From Gramella sp. MT6 (lineage in GTDB: Bacteria > Bacteroidota > Bacteroidia > Flavobacteriales > Flavobacteriaceae), in the NCBI RefSeq assembly GCF_019357415.1, contig NZ_CP048410.1, forward strand, positions 992,001-1,056,000: a stretch of 64,000 nt of DNA. The letters run 5' to 3'. Positions 27,647 to 35,865 of the stretch are shown piece by piece; the first letter of the stretch is position 1, and the number at the start of each line of letters is the position of its first letter. The translations under genes were made by a program, and so were the position numbers. The notes beneath the pieces are model-generated. The model was not told the DNA's origin. It searched no databases and was given only the letters and a program-made list of their open reading frames with translations.

Positions 27647-28693
27647 TTATATCTTCCTGCCCTGTTTTTGCAATTGATTTTCAGTGAGACCCTTATATTC
27701 TTCTCTAGCTTTGTAGATCTCAATTCCCTTAAACACCGCTTCTTTAAAGGAGTTTATATTCGCCTCGTTCTTACCCGCGATTTCAAAAGCGGTTCCATGA
27801 TCTGGCGAAGTTCTCACTTTATTTAATCCGGCCGTGAAATTTACACCTCTACCAAAGGATAAAGTCTTAAAAGGAACGAGCCCCTGGTCATGATAAGAAG
27901 CTATTACGGCGTCAAAATTCTTATAGTTCTTGGTTCCGAAGAAACTGTCTGCCGCATATGGACCAAAAACCAGGTCTCCTTTATCTCGTAACTTTTTGAT
28001 AGTGGGTTTTAGAACTTCTTCATCTTCCTTACCAATTAAACCATTATCCCCACTATGCGGATTAATACCTAGAACGGCGATTTTCGGTTTTCTTACTCTG
28101 AAATCACTTTTCAATGTTTCCTGAATTATCCTGATCTTTTTCTCGATCAATTCCGGAGTAATTACCGAAGCGATATCCTTCAACGCCACATGGTCTGTTA
28201 ATAATCCAACCTTAAGGTTATCTGTGATCATGAACATAAGGCTTTGCCCGCCCAGTTCTTTCGCCAGGTAATCTGTATGGCCAGGGAAATTGAATTTATC
28301 AGATTGTATGGTCGCTTTATTTATAGGTGCAGTTACCAGAACATCAATTTCATCCTTTTTCAATGCCGTAGTTGCAGCTTCTAAAGATCTAAAAGCATAT
28401 TCTCCGATCTTTACATCTTCCTCGCCAAAGTTAATATTGACGTTCTCCTTCCAGACATTCACCACGTTCACTTTTCCATCAACCGCATTAGAAGGTTGAT
28501 CTATCGCATGTAAATGAATGGACAGTTTATATTGTTTCTTTAAAAAATTGAGAATCTTAATATTCGCAAAGATAATTGGGGTACAAAAATCGAGCATCCT
28601 GGAATCATCAAAGGTCTTAAGTACAATTTCACTACCAATTCCATTAAGATCACCAATACTAATTCCCAATTTGATCATTTCGGCTTGTTTCAT
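27647..28693 (-). CDS. pdxA: 4-hydroxythreonine-4-phosphate dehydrogenase
   Basis: NAD-dependent oxidation in vitamin B6 synthesis by the DXP-dependent route. The 348-residue enzyme shows the GDLNGIGSEIVLKTF N-terminal motif, LVTAPINKATI (the PdxA signature), the metal ligands His in FPGHTDYLA and NPHSGDNG, and ASYHDQGLVPFKTL near the C-terminus. It is divergent from ribE. Its -7 motif lies 35 bases upstream of the start. Confidence 0.95.
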   Translation of the reverse strand: MKQAEMIKLGISIGDLNGIGSEIVLKTFDDSRMLDFCTPIIFANIKILNFLKKQYKLSIHLHAIDQPSNAVDGKVNVVNVWKENVNINFGEEDVKIGEYAFRSLEAATTALKKDEIDVLVTAPINKATIQSDKFNFPGHTDYLAKELGGQSLMFMITDNLKVGLLTDHVALKDIASVITPELIEKKIRIIQETLKSDFRVRKPKIAVLGINPHSGDNGLIGKEDEEVLKPTIKKLRDKGDLVFGPYAADSFFGTKNYKNFDAVIASYHDQGLVPFKTLSFGRGVNFTAGLNKVRTSPDHGTAFEIAGKNEANINSFKEAVFKGIEIYKAREEYKGLTENQLQKQGRKI

Positions 28694-28727
28694 AAAGTTT
28701 CCCGATATAATATTTTAATTTTACACA

Positions 28728-28735
28728 CAAATGTA
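28728..28735 (-). promoter_or_regulatory. Putative -7 element of pdxA
   Basis: On the minus strand TACATTTG (TAnnTTTG), about 35 bases before the pdxA ATG, in the divergent pdxA/ribE region. Confidence 0.45.
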
Positions 28736-28754
28736 ACCATTATTATAGAAAGGA

Positions 28755-29342
28755 ATGTTCACAGGAATAGTAGAAGAATTAGGAAAGATCGTTAAACTGG
28801 AAAAATCTGGTAATAACCTAGACATTACAGTTGAAGCAGAAATGACGCCCGAATTAAAAATAGACCAGAGCGTTTCTCACAACGGGGTTTGCCTTACCGT
28901 TGTTTCTACCTCGAACTGCCAGTATATGGTTACAGCAGTTAAAGAAACCCTGGACAAGACCAATATTGGTCTCCTTAAAACAGGCAATGCGGTTAACCTT
29001 GAAAGAGGCATGAAACTGGGAGATCGCTTAGACGGGCATATTGTACAGGGACACGTAGATCAAACTGCAAAATGTAAAAGCATAAAAGAGGTCGACGGCA
29101 GTTGGGAATTCACCTTTGAATATGATCCCAATATTGGAAATATCACTATTGAAAAAGGATCTATTACCGTTAACGGGGTAAGCCTAACCGTTGTAAATTC
29201 AAAAACAAATGAATTTAGTGTGGCCATTATCCCGTATACCTACGAACATACCACTTTTAAATACCTTAAAGTTGGAGATACGGTAAACCTGGAATTCGAT
29301 GTTATAGGAAAGTATGTAAAAAGGATCACTGAGCTGTCTTAG
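28755..29342 (+). CDS. ribE: Riboflavin synthase, alpha subunit
   Basis: Dismutates two lumazines to riboflavin and a pyrimidine. The 195-residue protein has two tandem lumazine-binding domains: residues 1-97 (MFTGIVEELGKI, SHNGVCLTVV) and 98-195 (HIVQGHVDQ, TVNGVSLTVV). The repeat GVxLTVV in each half is the diagnostic motif, and MFTGIVEELG is the expected N-terminus. It is convergent with the small secreted-protein gene, with a 17-base overlap. Confidence 0.96.
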   Translation: MFTGIVEELGKIVKLEKSGNNLDITVEAEMTPELKIDQSVSHNGVCLTVVSTSNCQYMVTAVKETLDKTNIGLLKTGNAVNLERGMKLGDRLDGHIVQGHVDQTAKCKSIKEVDGSWEFTFEYDPNIGNITIEKGSITVNGVSLTVVNSKTNEFSVAIIPYTYEHTTFKYLKVGDTVNLEFDVIGKYVKRITELS

Positions 29343-29598
29343 CAGTCCCGAAATCCCGAAACTTATAGCAACCGTACATTAATCCAACCGCCATAAGTAT
29401 ATAGACATAATCGTCTATGGGCAAACAAAGTCCGGGAGGAGGAGGCACCCCGTTCCCATTACCGTTACCGGGATCACATGGTGGTCCCTTGTGACGTTTT
29501 TCGGTAGGAGCCGGCGGACCATCTTTCTGAGCATAAGAAGTAACCGAGACCCCCAAGAAAAGAGTAATGCATAGTAATATACACCTAAGTTGCCCCAT
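29326..29598 (-). CDS. Small secreted protein with a possible PID-CTERM sorting tail
   Basis: A 90-residue protein. Residues 1-23 are a signal peptide (MGQLRCILLCITLFLGVSVTSYAQ, trimmed near A-Q), followed by a Pro/Gly/Asn-rich stretch of about 40 residues with two Cys. The end shows LPIDDYVYILMAVGLMYGCYKF: the Pro-Ile-Asp, a hydrophobic segment and then G-x-x-Y-G with basic residues resemble the PID-CTERM sorting tails of Bacteroidota. I choose the ATG at 29,598, because the extension to 29,685 adds 29 residues before the signal peptide. The last residues overlap ribE. The function is unknown. Confidence 0.62.
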   Translation of the reverse strand: MGQLRCILLCITLFLGVSVTSYAQKDGPPAPTEKRHKGPPCDPGNGNGNGVPPPPGLCLPIDDYVYILMAVGLMYGCYKFRDFGTAKTAQ

Positions 29599-30162
29599 TG
29601 ATGTTCGGTTAGTATTTTCGGCGAAAGCCCTGATAATTAATGTTATAATTCTAAAATCACCTACTAAAGTAAGAATTTTCCGCAATCAAATCACCTTTAT
29701 CTCGGATAAAGGTATAGGATAGAAATCTTACTTCAGGAAAATATACGTATTATATAGGGTTTTGGTTCCTGAGACAGCAAAATCAAACAAAAAAGAACTA
29801 TCTGTCTATGAACCAACTACTTCACTGTTCTCAAATTTATATAATTAGTGAGTTCAATTCAAAATTAATTCGGCAAATTTCACTTCTTTGGCGGTAAATG
29901 TATCATCTATTGGATTTCCAGCCGACAGAACTTTTCGTTTTAACATCTGTTATAGGCTTCTGGTAAAAGCCTAATTATTCAGAAACCGGTTATCCTAATT
30001 GTTTCATTGCTTGCAGACAAGCTAATTAAACCCATTTTCTGAGTGTTAAATGACTGAATTTCAGTAAAAAGCTTTCATTATATCACATAAATCGTTAAAA
30101 CAATTACTTATACCGTTAACCATATCTCTCAAGAGACGATAATTTTACCAAAAATAACCGGA
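29599..30162. other. Gene-free spacer with three hairpins and a perfect palindrome
   Basis: No convincing gene is seen on either strand. The spacer holds a perfect palindrome centred at 29,703 (arms ACCTTTATC / GATAAAGGT, 3-base loop, 29,693-29,713), a hairpin TAGGCTT / AAGCCTA at 29,953-29,973, and GCTTG / CAAGC at 30,009-30,022. The palindrome lies about 95 bases upstream of the small secreted-protein gene on the minus strand and could be an operator. None of the three has a poly-T tail that would make it a terminator. Confidence 0.5.
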
Positions 30163-30264
30163 ATGATTAAGAATAAAAGCGAAAAGAGATTATTAGTTCT
30201 TTCCATAGGCCTTAGTGTTCTGGCGATATTGGTTTTTGTGTATTTCGTAATGTACCTACAATAA
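30163..30264 (+). CDS. Micro-membrane protein (33 aa)
   Basis: A start, 33 codons and a stop encode a polar basic N-terminus (MIKNKSEKRLL) and one hydrophobic helix (VLSIGLSVLAILVFVYFVMYL). It is followed by a strong terminator 62 bases downstream, the best sign that this is a real small transcript. No homologue is recognised. No TAnnTTTG promoter is clear upstream. Confidence 0.45.
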   Translation: MIKNKSEKRLLVLSIGLSVLAILVFVYFVMYLQ

Positions 30265-30325
30265 TATACTGAAGAATTAAAACACCTCGCTGTCCATAGC
30301 GATGGTATCACTAAATAAATTAACC

Positions 30326-30354
30326 AGGCCCTGCAGAAATGCGGGGCCTTTTTT
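30326..30354 (+). terminator. Intrinsic terminator after the 33-aa gene
   Basis: 9-bp stem AGGCCCTGC / GCGGGGCCT (one G-T pair) with a 6-base loop followed by TTTTT. It faces the plus strand only. Confidence 0.88.
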
Positions 30355-30483
30355 GTGGTGATTTTCGGGAAAAAGCAAAACGTAGAAACAAAAGCATTAG
30401 AATTTAACTTCGTACCTGGACTATCCATGATAATGATTCCTGATGGTTTACTTTTCTTCACAAACCTGTTTCCACTAAGCTTC

Positions 30484-32880
30484 TTAATTATTTTGAATAT
30501 TAAAATTGACGTTTGAGCCAAAAGGATTCTGCTTAAGCTGAAAATCACCCTCTTTTCTGGTTAGGTTTACTTCCTGTACTGAATTTGCTTCAGGCAGGAA
30601 AATGTCTCCCTTTACTGAATTTGTATCTTCTGAAGCAAATACTACCAGATCCAGGTTGCTCCAGTCCATATCTTTAGTAGACTGTGCTAATTCTATATGA
30701 GGGATAACCGAACCATCCTTTACCAAAACCACAATTGGTATCTCTCCTGCCTCTATCTTATGCCATCCACCGTCGTATACTTTATTGGTTTGATAGTCTA
30801 TCCAAGAACCTGGTGGTAAATACACATTACGCCCGGTTACTTCTTCAAATAAAGGAGCTACCAACATATCTGACCCAAAGAGGTATTGATCATCAATCAG
30901 CCAGGACCCCGGATCATCTGGATATTCTACGAACATGGCCCGTAACATGGGTAAGCCTTTTTCAGAAGACAATTTGGCCTGTGCATAGATGTAAGGCATC
31001 AATTTGTACCGCATATTATCTGCCTTACGGAAATCTTTCAGAAACTCCTCGCTGTATTCCCAGGGCTCTGTAGGTGGTTCTCCGTGGCTGCGAACATGAG
31101 AGGTCAGCATTCCAAATGGTGTCCACCTTCTATACAAATCTTCCGGAGATTTTGTGACAAATCCTCCAACATCGTGACTCCAGAAGCTAAATCCACTAAG
31201 CCCTAAAGAAAGTCCGCCACGCAAAGTTGCAGACATCGCTGTATTCGTGGTGGCGGCATCTCCACCCCAATGCAAGGGATACCGCTGGCTACCGGCCCAG
31301 GTACTCCTGGCCCAGATAAGACTGTAACCTTTAACCTGTTTAGTTATTTCAGCAACTGCCTTATTATATCTTAAAGGATAGAGATTATGCTCATAGAAGC
31401 CTGTTCTGCCCGAATGGTAAATTCCGGAAGCTGGCGCCGCTTCTCCAAAATCTACCTTGAAGACACTTACTCCCTGATCGAATAACTTTTTAAGTTTTGA
31501 TTGATACCACTGAACGGTTTCGGGATTTGAGAAATCTAAAATGGCATCTTCGTAAGGGATATTTCCTTTTTTATCCTTTACCGCGTAATCGTTCTCTACA
31601 ATTTCATCAAATAATGTATTCTTCGGAGTGAAATAAGGTAATTGCCAAAGTGAAACATGGAAACCGTCTTTCTTAAGATCGGCCATCATATCTACAGGAT
31701 CGTTGAACCTGTCTGGCGCAAACTCATAATTATTCCGCCAATCAACATCGAACCAGCCGGTATCAAAATGAATGACATCACTTGGAATTTCATATTTTCT
31801 TAAATTTCTGGCTATTTCGCGTCCTTCTTCTTCAGAAAAATAGGTGATCCTACTCATCCAGAAACCAAAGGACCAAAGTGGTGGCATTTCGGCCTTCCCC
31901 GTTAGATCGGTATATTCATCCAGGATGTCTTTGGGCTCTCCCAGGAAAATAAAAAGATCGGCCTCATCATCTCCTATATACATCGAGTTGGCCGCGTTAA
32001 AATATTTACCGAAATCTACAGAAATAGGTGAAGACGTATGCATGAACACACCATAACCTCTACTACTCATATAAAATGGAATAGGTTTATACATGGTCTC
32101 GTTCTGAACTCCGTTGGCATCATCTACCCATAACACCACCTTTTGACCGCGCTTATTGAACTGAGTAAACGACTCTCCCAAACCGAATATCTTTTCATCT
32201 GGAGATAAAGCAAATACCGCGTCCATGCTTCTGGAATAATCATCGGCCCTTCGCACAAATGAGAATGGTGTAACCGGGGTATATGTATTTGAAAAATCAC
32301 TCATGTGCATGGTATTTGTGAGCAATTTTCCTTCAGCATCAAAAAATGAGATTTTCCATGGTTTTTCCTGAATGGTTACCGCGCCGTTAGAATTAGCATA
32401 CTTATGACCTCCATCAATTTTACTATATGTCCATGAAGATCGATCTACCGGTGCCTGCCCTTCCACCAGCATAAGTGAATTTTCCTCTTTCCTGAACTGT
32501 GGTCCTGAAGTCATTTGAAGCCTGATGGTTCTATCTGACACAAACTGAAGAGAAAACGGTAATTCAGGTTGGGCAGCATACTCGGTTGAGGGAAATTCAT
32601 TTGCTCCCACAGAATTCAGCCTACTTAGCATATTATTGAAGGCCTGGCTGGTTGAAAAGTTATGCCTGATATACTTTACGGTTCCCTTTCCTGTTTTGGG
32701 GTCAAAGCTAACCAGCTCATCTGCCAGATAATAGGTATTACGATAATCTGTAAAATCCTTACTAATATCTGGTGGTTCATTTAGAACATTCGTGTTCTGA
32801 AGTTGGGCAAAAGTTGTAAACACACTTCCTAAACCAACCATTAGCATGATCAGGTAAGATATTTCCTTTTTCATTTTCAT
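30484..32880 (-). CDS. Secreted GH31 alpha-glycosidase (alpha-xylosidase-like)
   Basis: Cleaves alpha-linked sugars from oligosaccharide ends. The catalytic nucleophile is Asp477 in SVFKVDFGEAAP; the KxDFGE context is characteristic of YicI-type alpha-xylosidases. The acid/base is Asp541 in LHWGGDAATT, with RSTWAGSQRYP before it. Residues 1-26 are a signal peptide (GLGSVFTTFAQ), so it is periplasmic or cell-surface. Residues 220-330 are the N-terminal beta-sandwich (GLGESFTQFNKRGQKVVLW), and the C-terminus has two beta-rich domains. At 798 residues it fits. It follows the GH2 gene, 103 bases apart. Confidence 0.88.
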   Translation of the reverse strand: MKMKKEISYLIMLMVGLGSVFTTFAQLQNTNVLNEPPDISKDFTDYRNTYYLADELVSFDPKTGKGTVKYIRHNFSTSQAFNNMLSRLNSVGANEFPSTEYAAQPELPFSLQFVSDRTIRLQMTSGPQFRKEENSLMLVEGQAPVDRSSWTYSKIDGGHKYANSNGAVTIQEKPWKISFFDAEGKLLTNTMHMSDFSNTYTPVTPFSFVRRADDYSRSMDAVFALSPDEKIFGLGESFTQFNKRGQKVVLWVDDANGVQNETMYKPIPFYMSSRGYGVFMHTSSPISVDFGKYFNAANSMYIGDDEADLFIFLGEPKDILDEYTDLTGKAEMPPLWSFGFWMSRITYFSEEEGREIARNLRKYEIPSDVIHFDTGWFDVDWRNNYEFAPDRFNDPVDMMADLKKDGFHVSLWQLPYFTPKNTLFDEIVENDYAVKDKKGNIPYEDAILDFSNPETVQWYQSKLKKLFDQGVSVFKVDFGEAAPASGIYHSGRTGFYEHNLYPLRYNKAVAEITKQVKGYSLIWARSTWAGSQRYPLHWGGDAATTNTAMSATLRGGLSLGLSGFSFWSHDVGGFVTKSPEDLYRRWTPFGMLTSHVRSHGEPPTEPWEYSEEFLKDFRKADNMRYKLMPYIYAQAKLSSEKGLPMLRAMFVEYPDDPGSWLIDDQYLFGSDMLVAPLFEEVTGRNVYLPPGSWIDYQTNKVYDGGWHKIEAGEIPIVVLVKDGSVIPHIELAQSTKDMDWSNLDLVVFASEDTNSVKGDIFLPEANSVQEVNLTRKEGDFQLKQNPFGSNVNFNIQNN

Positions 32881-32983
32881 TTTATCGAGGTTTATTTATC
32901 AAAACCTGGAATTACAAGAGATAATTTAAAACCTAATTATTCGGCTTATGTGACTATATCTCCATCACCTGTAATACCAGCTT

Positions 32984-35449
32984 CTATTCAGTATTTATAT
33001 TGATTTTCTTACTTTTTAATCCTTCACCTGAAACTATTAATTCAACAGTTCCTGGTTCATTATTAGATTGAATGATCGCAAGAGCTTTCCCATTCAAGGT
33101 TTTATGTGATGAGCCTTTGAATGATTCATGGTTTGTTGGATCTCCACTAGCGACCCCTACTATTTTCCCCTGCCCTTTTACTGAAAAGTTCAACTGGATA
33201 TTTGCGTTGGGAACCAAATTGCCGTTTTCATCTATCACCTCCACCGAGATAAAGGAAAGATCCTTACCATCAGCCTGAATGTTTTCCCTGTCTGCAGTTA
33301 ATTTTAAAGTAAATGGTTTTCCAGCGGTTTTGATTTCTTTTTCAAGTACCTGCGCCCCATCTTTTCTAGATACCGCACTAAGGGTACCGGCACTAAATGG
33401 GATTCTCCACATTACATGCAGGTCGTCACCTTGCTTTGTTCTTACACCTTGTGATTCGCCATTTACAAACAATTCAACCTCATCTGCATTGTTGTAATAG
33501 GCCCAGACATCTACCATTTGTCCTTCTTTCCAGTTCCAGTGTGGTAATAAATGTAACACATCCTTATTTGTCCATTCGCTTTGGTACATATAATAGACAT
33601 CCTTAGGAAAACCAGCCAAATCTACAACTCCGAAATAGGAACTCCTGGAAGGCCAGCTGTATGGAGTTGGTTCCCCTATATAATCAAAACCCGTCCAGAT
33701 GAACATTCCAGACAGGAAATCGTGTTTTTTAATGATCTTCCAGGTAGTTTCATGTAGAGATCCCCAGGGCACCCTTACCTGGTCGAATGCGGAAATGCCA
33801 TGATCTGGATTGCCCCCATCAAATGGGATGTCCCATCTCACAGGCCAGATCTTCAAGGTATCTGAAGGAAATTCATAAAAGCCCCTTGTTTGCAAACCAG
33901 AGGTGGTTTCGGTAGCTATAAATGGGGTTTCTGGAAAATTCTTTTGATGGTATTCATAGGTTTGATGGGCATAATTGTACCCGATCAAATCTAACTCACC
34001 AGATGCCGCAATAGGATTTTTACTTACCTGTGAAGCATCGAATTGCGTAGTAACATCGGCATCAGGCATATTTACAGGCGGATTCATAGCTACGGTTATA
34101 GGCCTTGTAGTATCCAGCTTCCTGACTATCGCCTTTAATTCTTTCGTGGTTTTAACCCCCTGTTCATTCCATTGTTCCTGAATTTCATTCCCAATACTCC
34201 AGATAAAAATACTTGGATGATTCCGGTCTCTTATAATGAAATCTTCCAGGTCCTTTTTATGCCATTCATCCCATGAATTTGCATAATCATAGTCAGTCTT
34301 GGTGTGGTTCCACATATCATAAGATTCATCCATTACGATGAAACCCATTTGATCACAGAGATCCAGAAGTTCAGGAGTGGGCGGATTATGAGCGGTCCTG
34401 ATACCATTAACGCCCATTTCTTTCAAAATCTCCAATTGCCGTTCTATGGCCCTGGTATTAACCGCTGCTCCTAACGGCCCCAGATCATGGTGCAGGCAAA
34501 CTCCTTTTATCTTCACCTGTTCTCCATTCAATAGAAAACCTTGATCAAGATCAAATTCGAAAGTTCTTATACCAAAAGGAGTTCTATAAGAATCCACTAC
34601 CTCATCATTAATAAGAATATCAGTTTGGGCGATATACATTTCAGGTTTCTGAGCAGACCACAATTCGGGACTTTGGATCCACAGGCTCTGGGAAATAGTT
34701 CTATTTCCAGAAGGATTAATCAATAAATCTGATATTTCTGAAATAATACTATTTTCATCTTTGAGGATAGTTGTTTTTACGGTTGCATCCTTAGCACTAG
34801 TATACTTATTTTCCAGTTCTATTTCTAAATGAACTTTCGCACTATCCTTATTTACAACCGGGGTGGTCACAAAGGTTCCCCAATTAGAAACATGTAGCTT
34901 ATCTGTAATATTCAACCAGACATGCCTGTAAATTCCCGACCCGGAATACCACCTTGAATTCGGCTGTTTAGAATTATCGACCTTAACTAAAATCTCATTT
35001 TCGGTGTCATTGTAATTTAGATAAGGAGTCAGGTCATATTCAAAAGAGATATATCCATTTGGTCTTTTCCCGAGATAATGACCGTTAATCCAGACCTCAC
35101 TGTCCATATAGACTCCATCAAACTTTATAGAGGTAAGTTTGGTAGAATCTTCAACCTTAAATTTCTTCTTGTACCATCCTGTCCCTCCGGGTAAATAACC
35201 TCCACTCAAACCGGCTGGATTGTCTTTTTTGAATTCACCCTCTATACTCCAGTCGTGAGGAATATTTAAGGTTCGCCAACTCCCTGTCTTATCAGCCGTT
35301 ACTGAATCTCCTAAAAAGAATTGCCAGTCTTCGTTAAAAGAAATCTTTCTTGTTGGATCAGGACTCCCTGGCAGTTTTGAATTAAAGGCACAAAGGATCG
35401 AGAAGCACAACATGATTCCTCCAATTTTAATAAGGGATAGTTCGCGCAC
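32984..35449 (-). CDS. Secreted GH2 beta-galactosidase-like enzyme
   Basis: A retaining beta-glycosidase of 821 residues. The catalytic acid/base is Glu422 (IWSIGNEIQEQW) and the nucleophile Glu514 (FIATETTSGLQ). Domains are a sugar-binding N-terminal jelly roll (about 35-200), an immunoglobulin-like domain (200-300), the TIM barrel (300-600), then a DUF4982-like domain and an immunoglobulin-like tail (ADGKDLSFISVEVIDENGNLVPN). The N-terminus is a signal sequence; lipidation at Cys20 is possible but not canonical. The start is a GTG: the later ATG at 35,413 would lose the basic part of the signal peptide. It precedes the GH31 gene on the same strand. Confidence 0.87.
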   Translation of the reverse strand: MRELSLIKIGGIMLCFSILCAFNSKLPGSPDPTRKISFNEDWQFFLGDSVTADKTGSWRTLNIPHDWSIEGEFKKDNPAGLSGGYLPGGTGWYKKKFKVEDSTKLTSIKFDGVYMDSEVWINGHYLGKRPNGYISFEYDLTPYLNYNDTENEILVKVDNSKQPNSRWYSGSGIYRHVWLNITDKLHVSNWGTFVTTPVVNKDSAKVHLEIELENKYTSAKDATVKTTILKDENSIISEISDLLINPSGNRTISQSLWIQSPELWSAQKPEMYIAQTDILINDEVVDSYRTPFGIRTFEFDLDQGFLLNGEQVKIKGVCLHHDLGPLGAAVNTRAIERQLEILKEMGVNGIRTAHNPPTPELLDLCDQMGFIVMDESYDMWNHTKTDYDYANSWDEWHKKDLEDFIIRDRNHPSIFIWSIGNEIQEQWNEQGVKTTKELKAIVRKLDTTRPITVAMNPPVNMPDADVTTQFDASQVSKNPIAASGELDLIGYNYAHQTYEYHQKNFPETPFIATETTSGLQTRGFYEFPSDTLKIWPVRWDIPFDGGNPDHGISAFDQVRVPWGSLHETTWKIIKKHDFLSGMFIWTGFDYIGEPTPYSWPSRSSYFGVVDLAGFPKDVYYMYQSEWTNKDVLHLLPHWNWKEGQMVDVWAYYNNADEVELFVNGESQGVRTKQGDDLHVMWRIPFSAGTLSAVSRKDGAQVLEKEIKTAGKPFTLKLTADRENIQADGKDLSFISVEVIDENGNLVPNANIQLNFSVKGQGKIVGVASGDPTNHESFKGSSHKTLNGKALAIIQSNNEPGTVELIVSGEGLKSKKININTE

Positions 35450-35478
35450 GCTAATATTTACTTCTTATGAATGTATAG

Positions 35479-35499
35479 GAAGCGACCAGGGATCGCTTC
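35479..35499 (-). promoter_or_regulatory. Inverted repeat upstream of the GH2 gene
   Basis: 7-bp perfect inverted repeat GAAGCGA / TCGCTTC with a 7-base spacer, 30 to 50 bases before the GTG start of the GH2 gene. It could be a repressor operator or a 5' leader hairpin. No T-run follows, so it is not a terminator. Confidence 0.35.
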
Positions 35500-35733
35500 T
35501 CTAAATTAATAATTTCAATTTATGATTGGAACAAATTATTAGTTCATTTCTATACTACCTGTAGTGGCCAGATCACAAAAGGGAGTCAAGCCTGGATGAA
35601 AGGAAATATGATACTTTGAATAACGCAAAGTAAAATGTCAGGTTTGGAATTGCTCAAAACGAATTTCAGAGCAATACACGGACTTTTATACTACAACTAA
35701 ATCGTAAATAACTTTAATCGATTAAATGCAGTA

Positions 35734-35859
35734 ATGAAAGAATTTGAGGTTAAAGATCATATTGAAAGACCTTTTCTGAATATTAAAATGATTGATCTAA
35801 AAAGACAAACATTACCACTTTACAAAAGATTAGATGAAAAAAATAAAAACCTTACTTAA
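35734..35859 (+). pseudogene. Possible remnant of an aminotransferase-like gene (41 aa)
   Basis: A 41-residue frame ending six bases before the convergent Fic gene. Its middle, NIKMIDLKRQTLPLYKRLDE, loosely resembles the N-terminus of DegT/DnrJ-type sugar aminotransferases. There is no terminator or coupling, so it may be a decayed fragment or chance. The surrounding spacer is AT-rich and otherwise empty. Confidence 0.2.
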
Positions 35860-35865
35860 GTAACA

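Noticed and set aside
30129..30548. Minus-strand 139-residue frame overlapping the GH31 end and the 33-aa gene
   Set aside because: It has no recognisable domain, opposes a plausible small gene and its terminator, and lacks a promoter; it is probably spurious.
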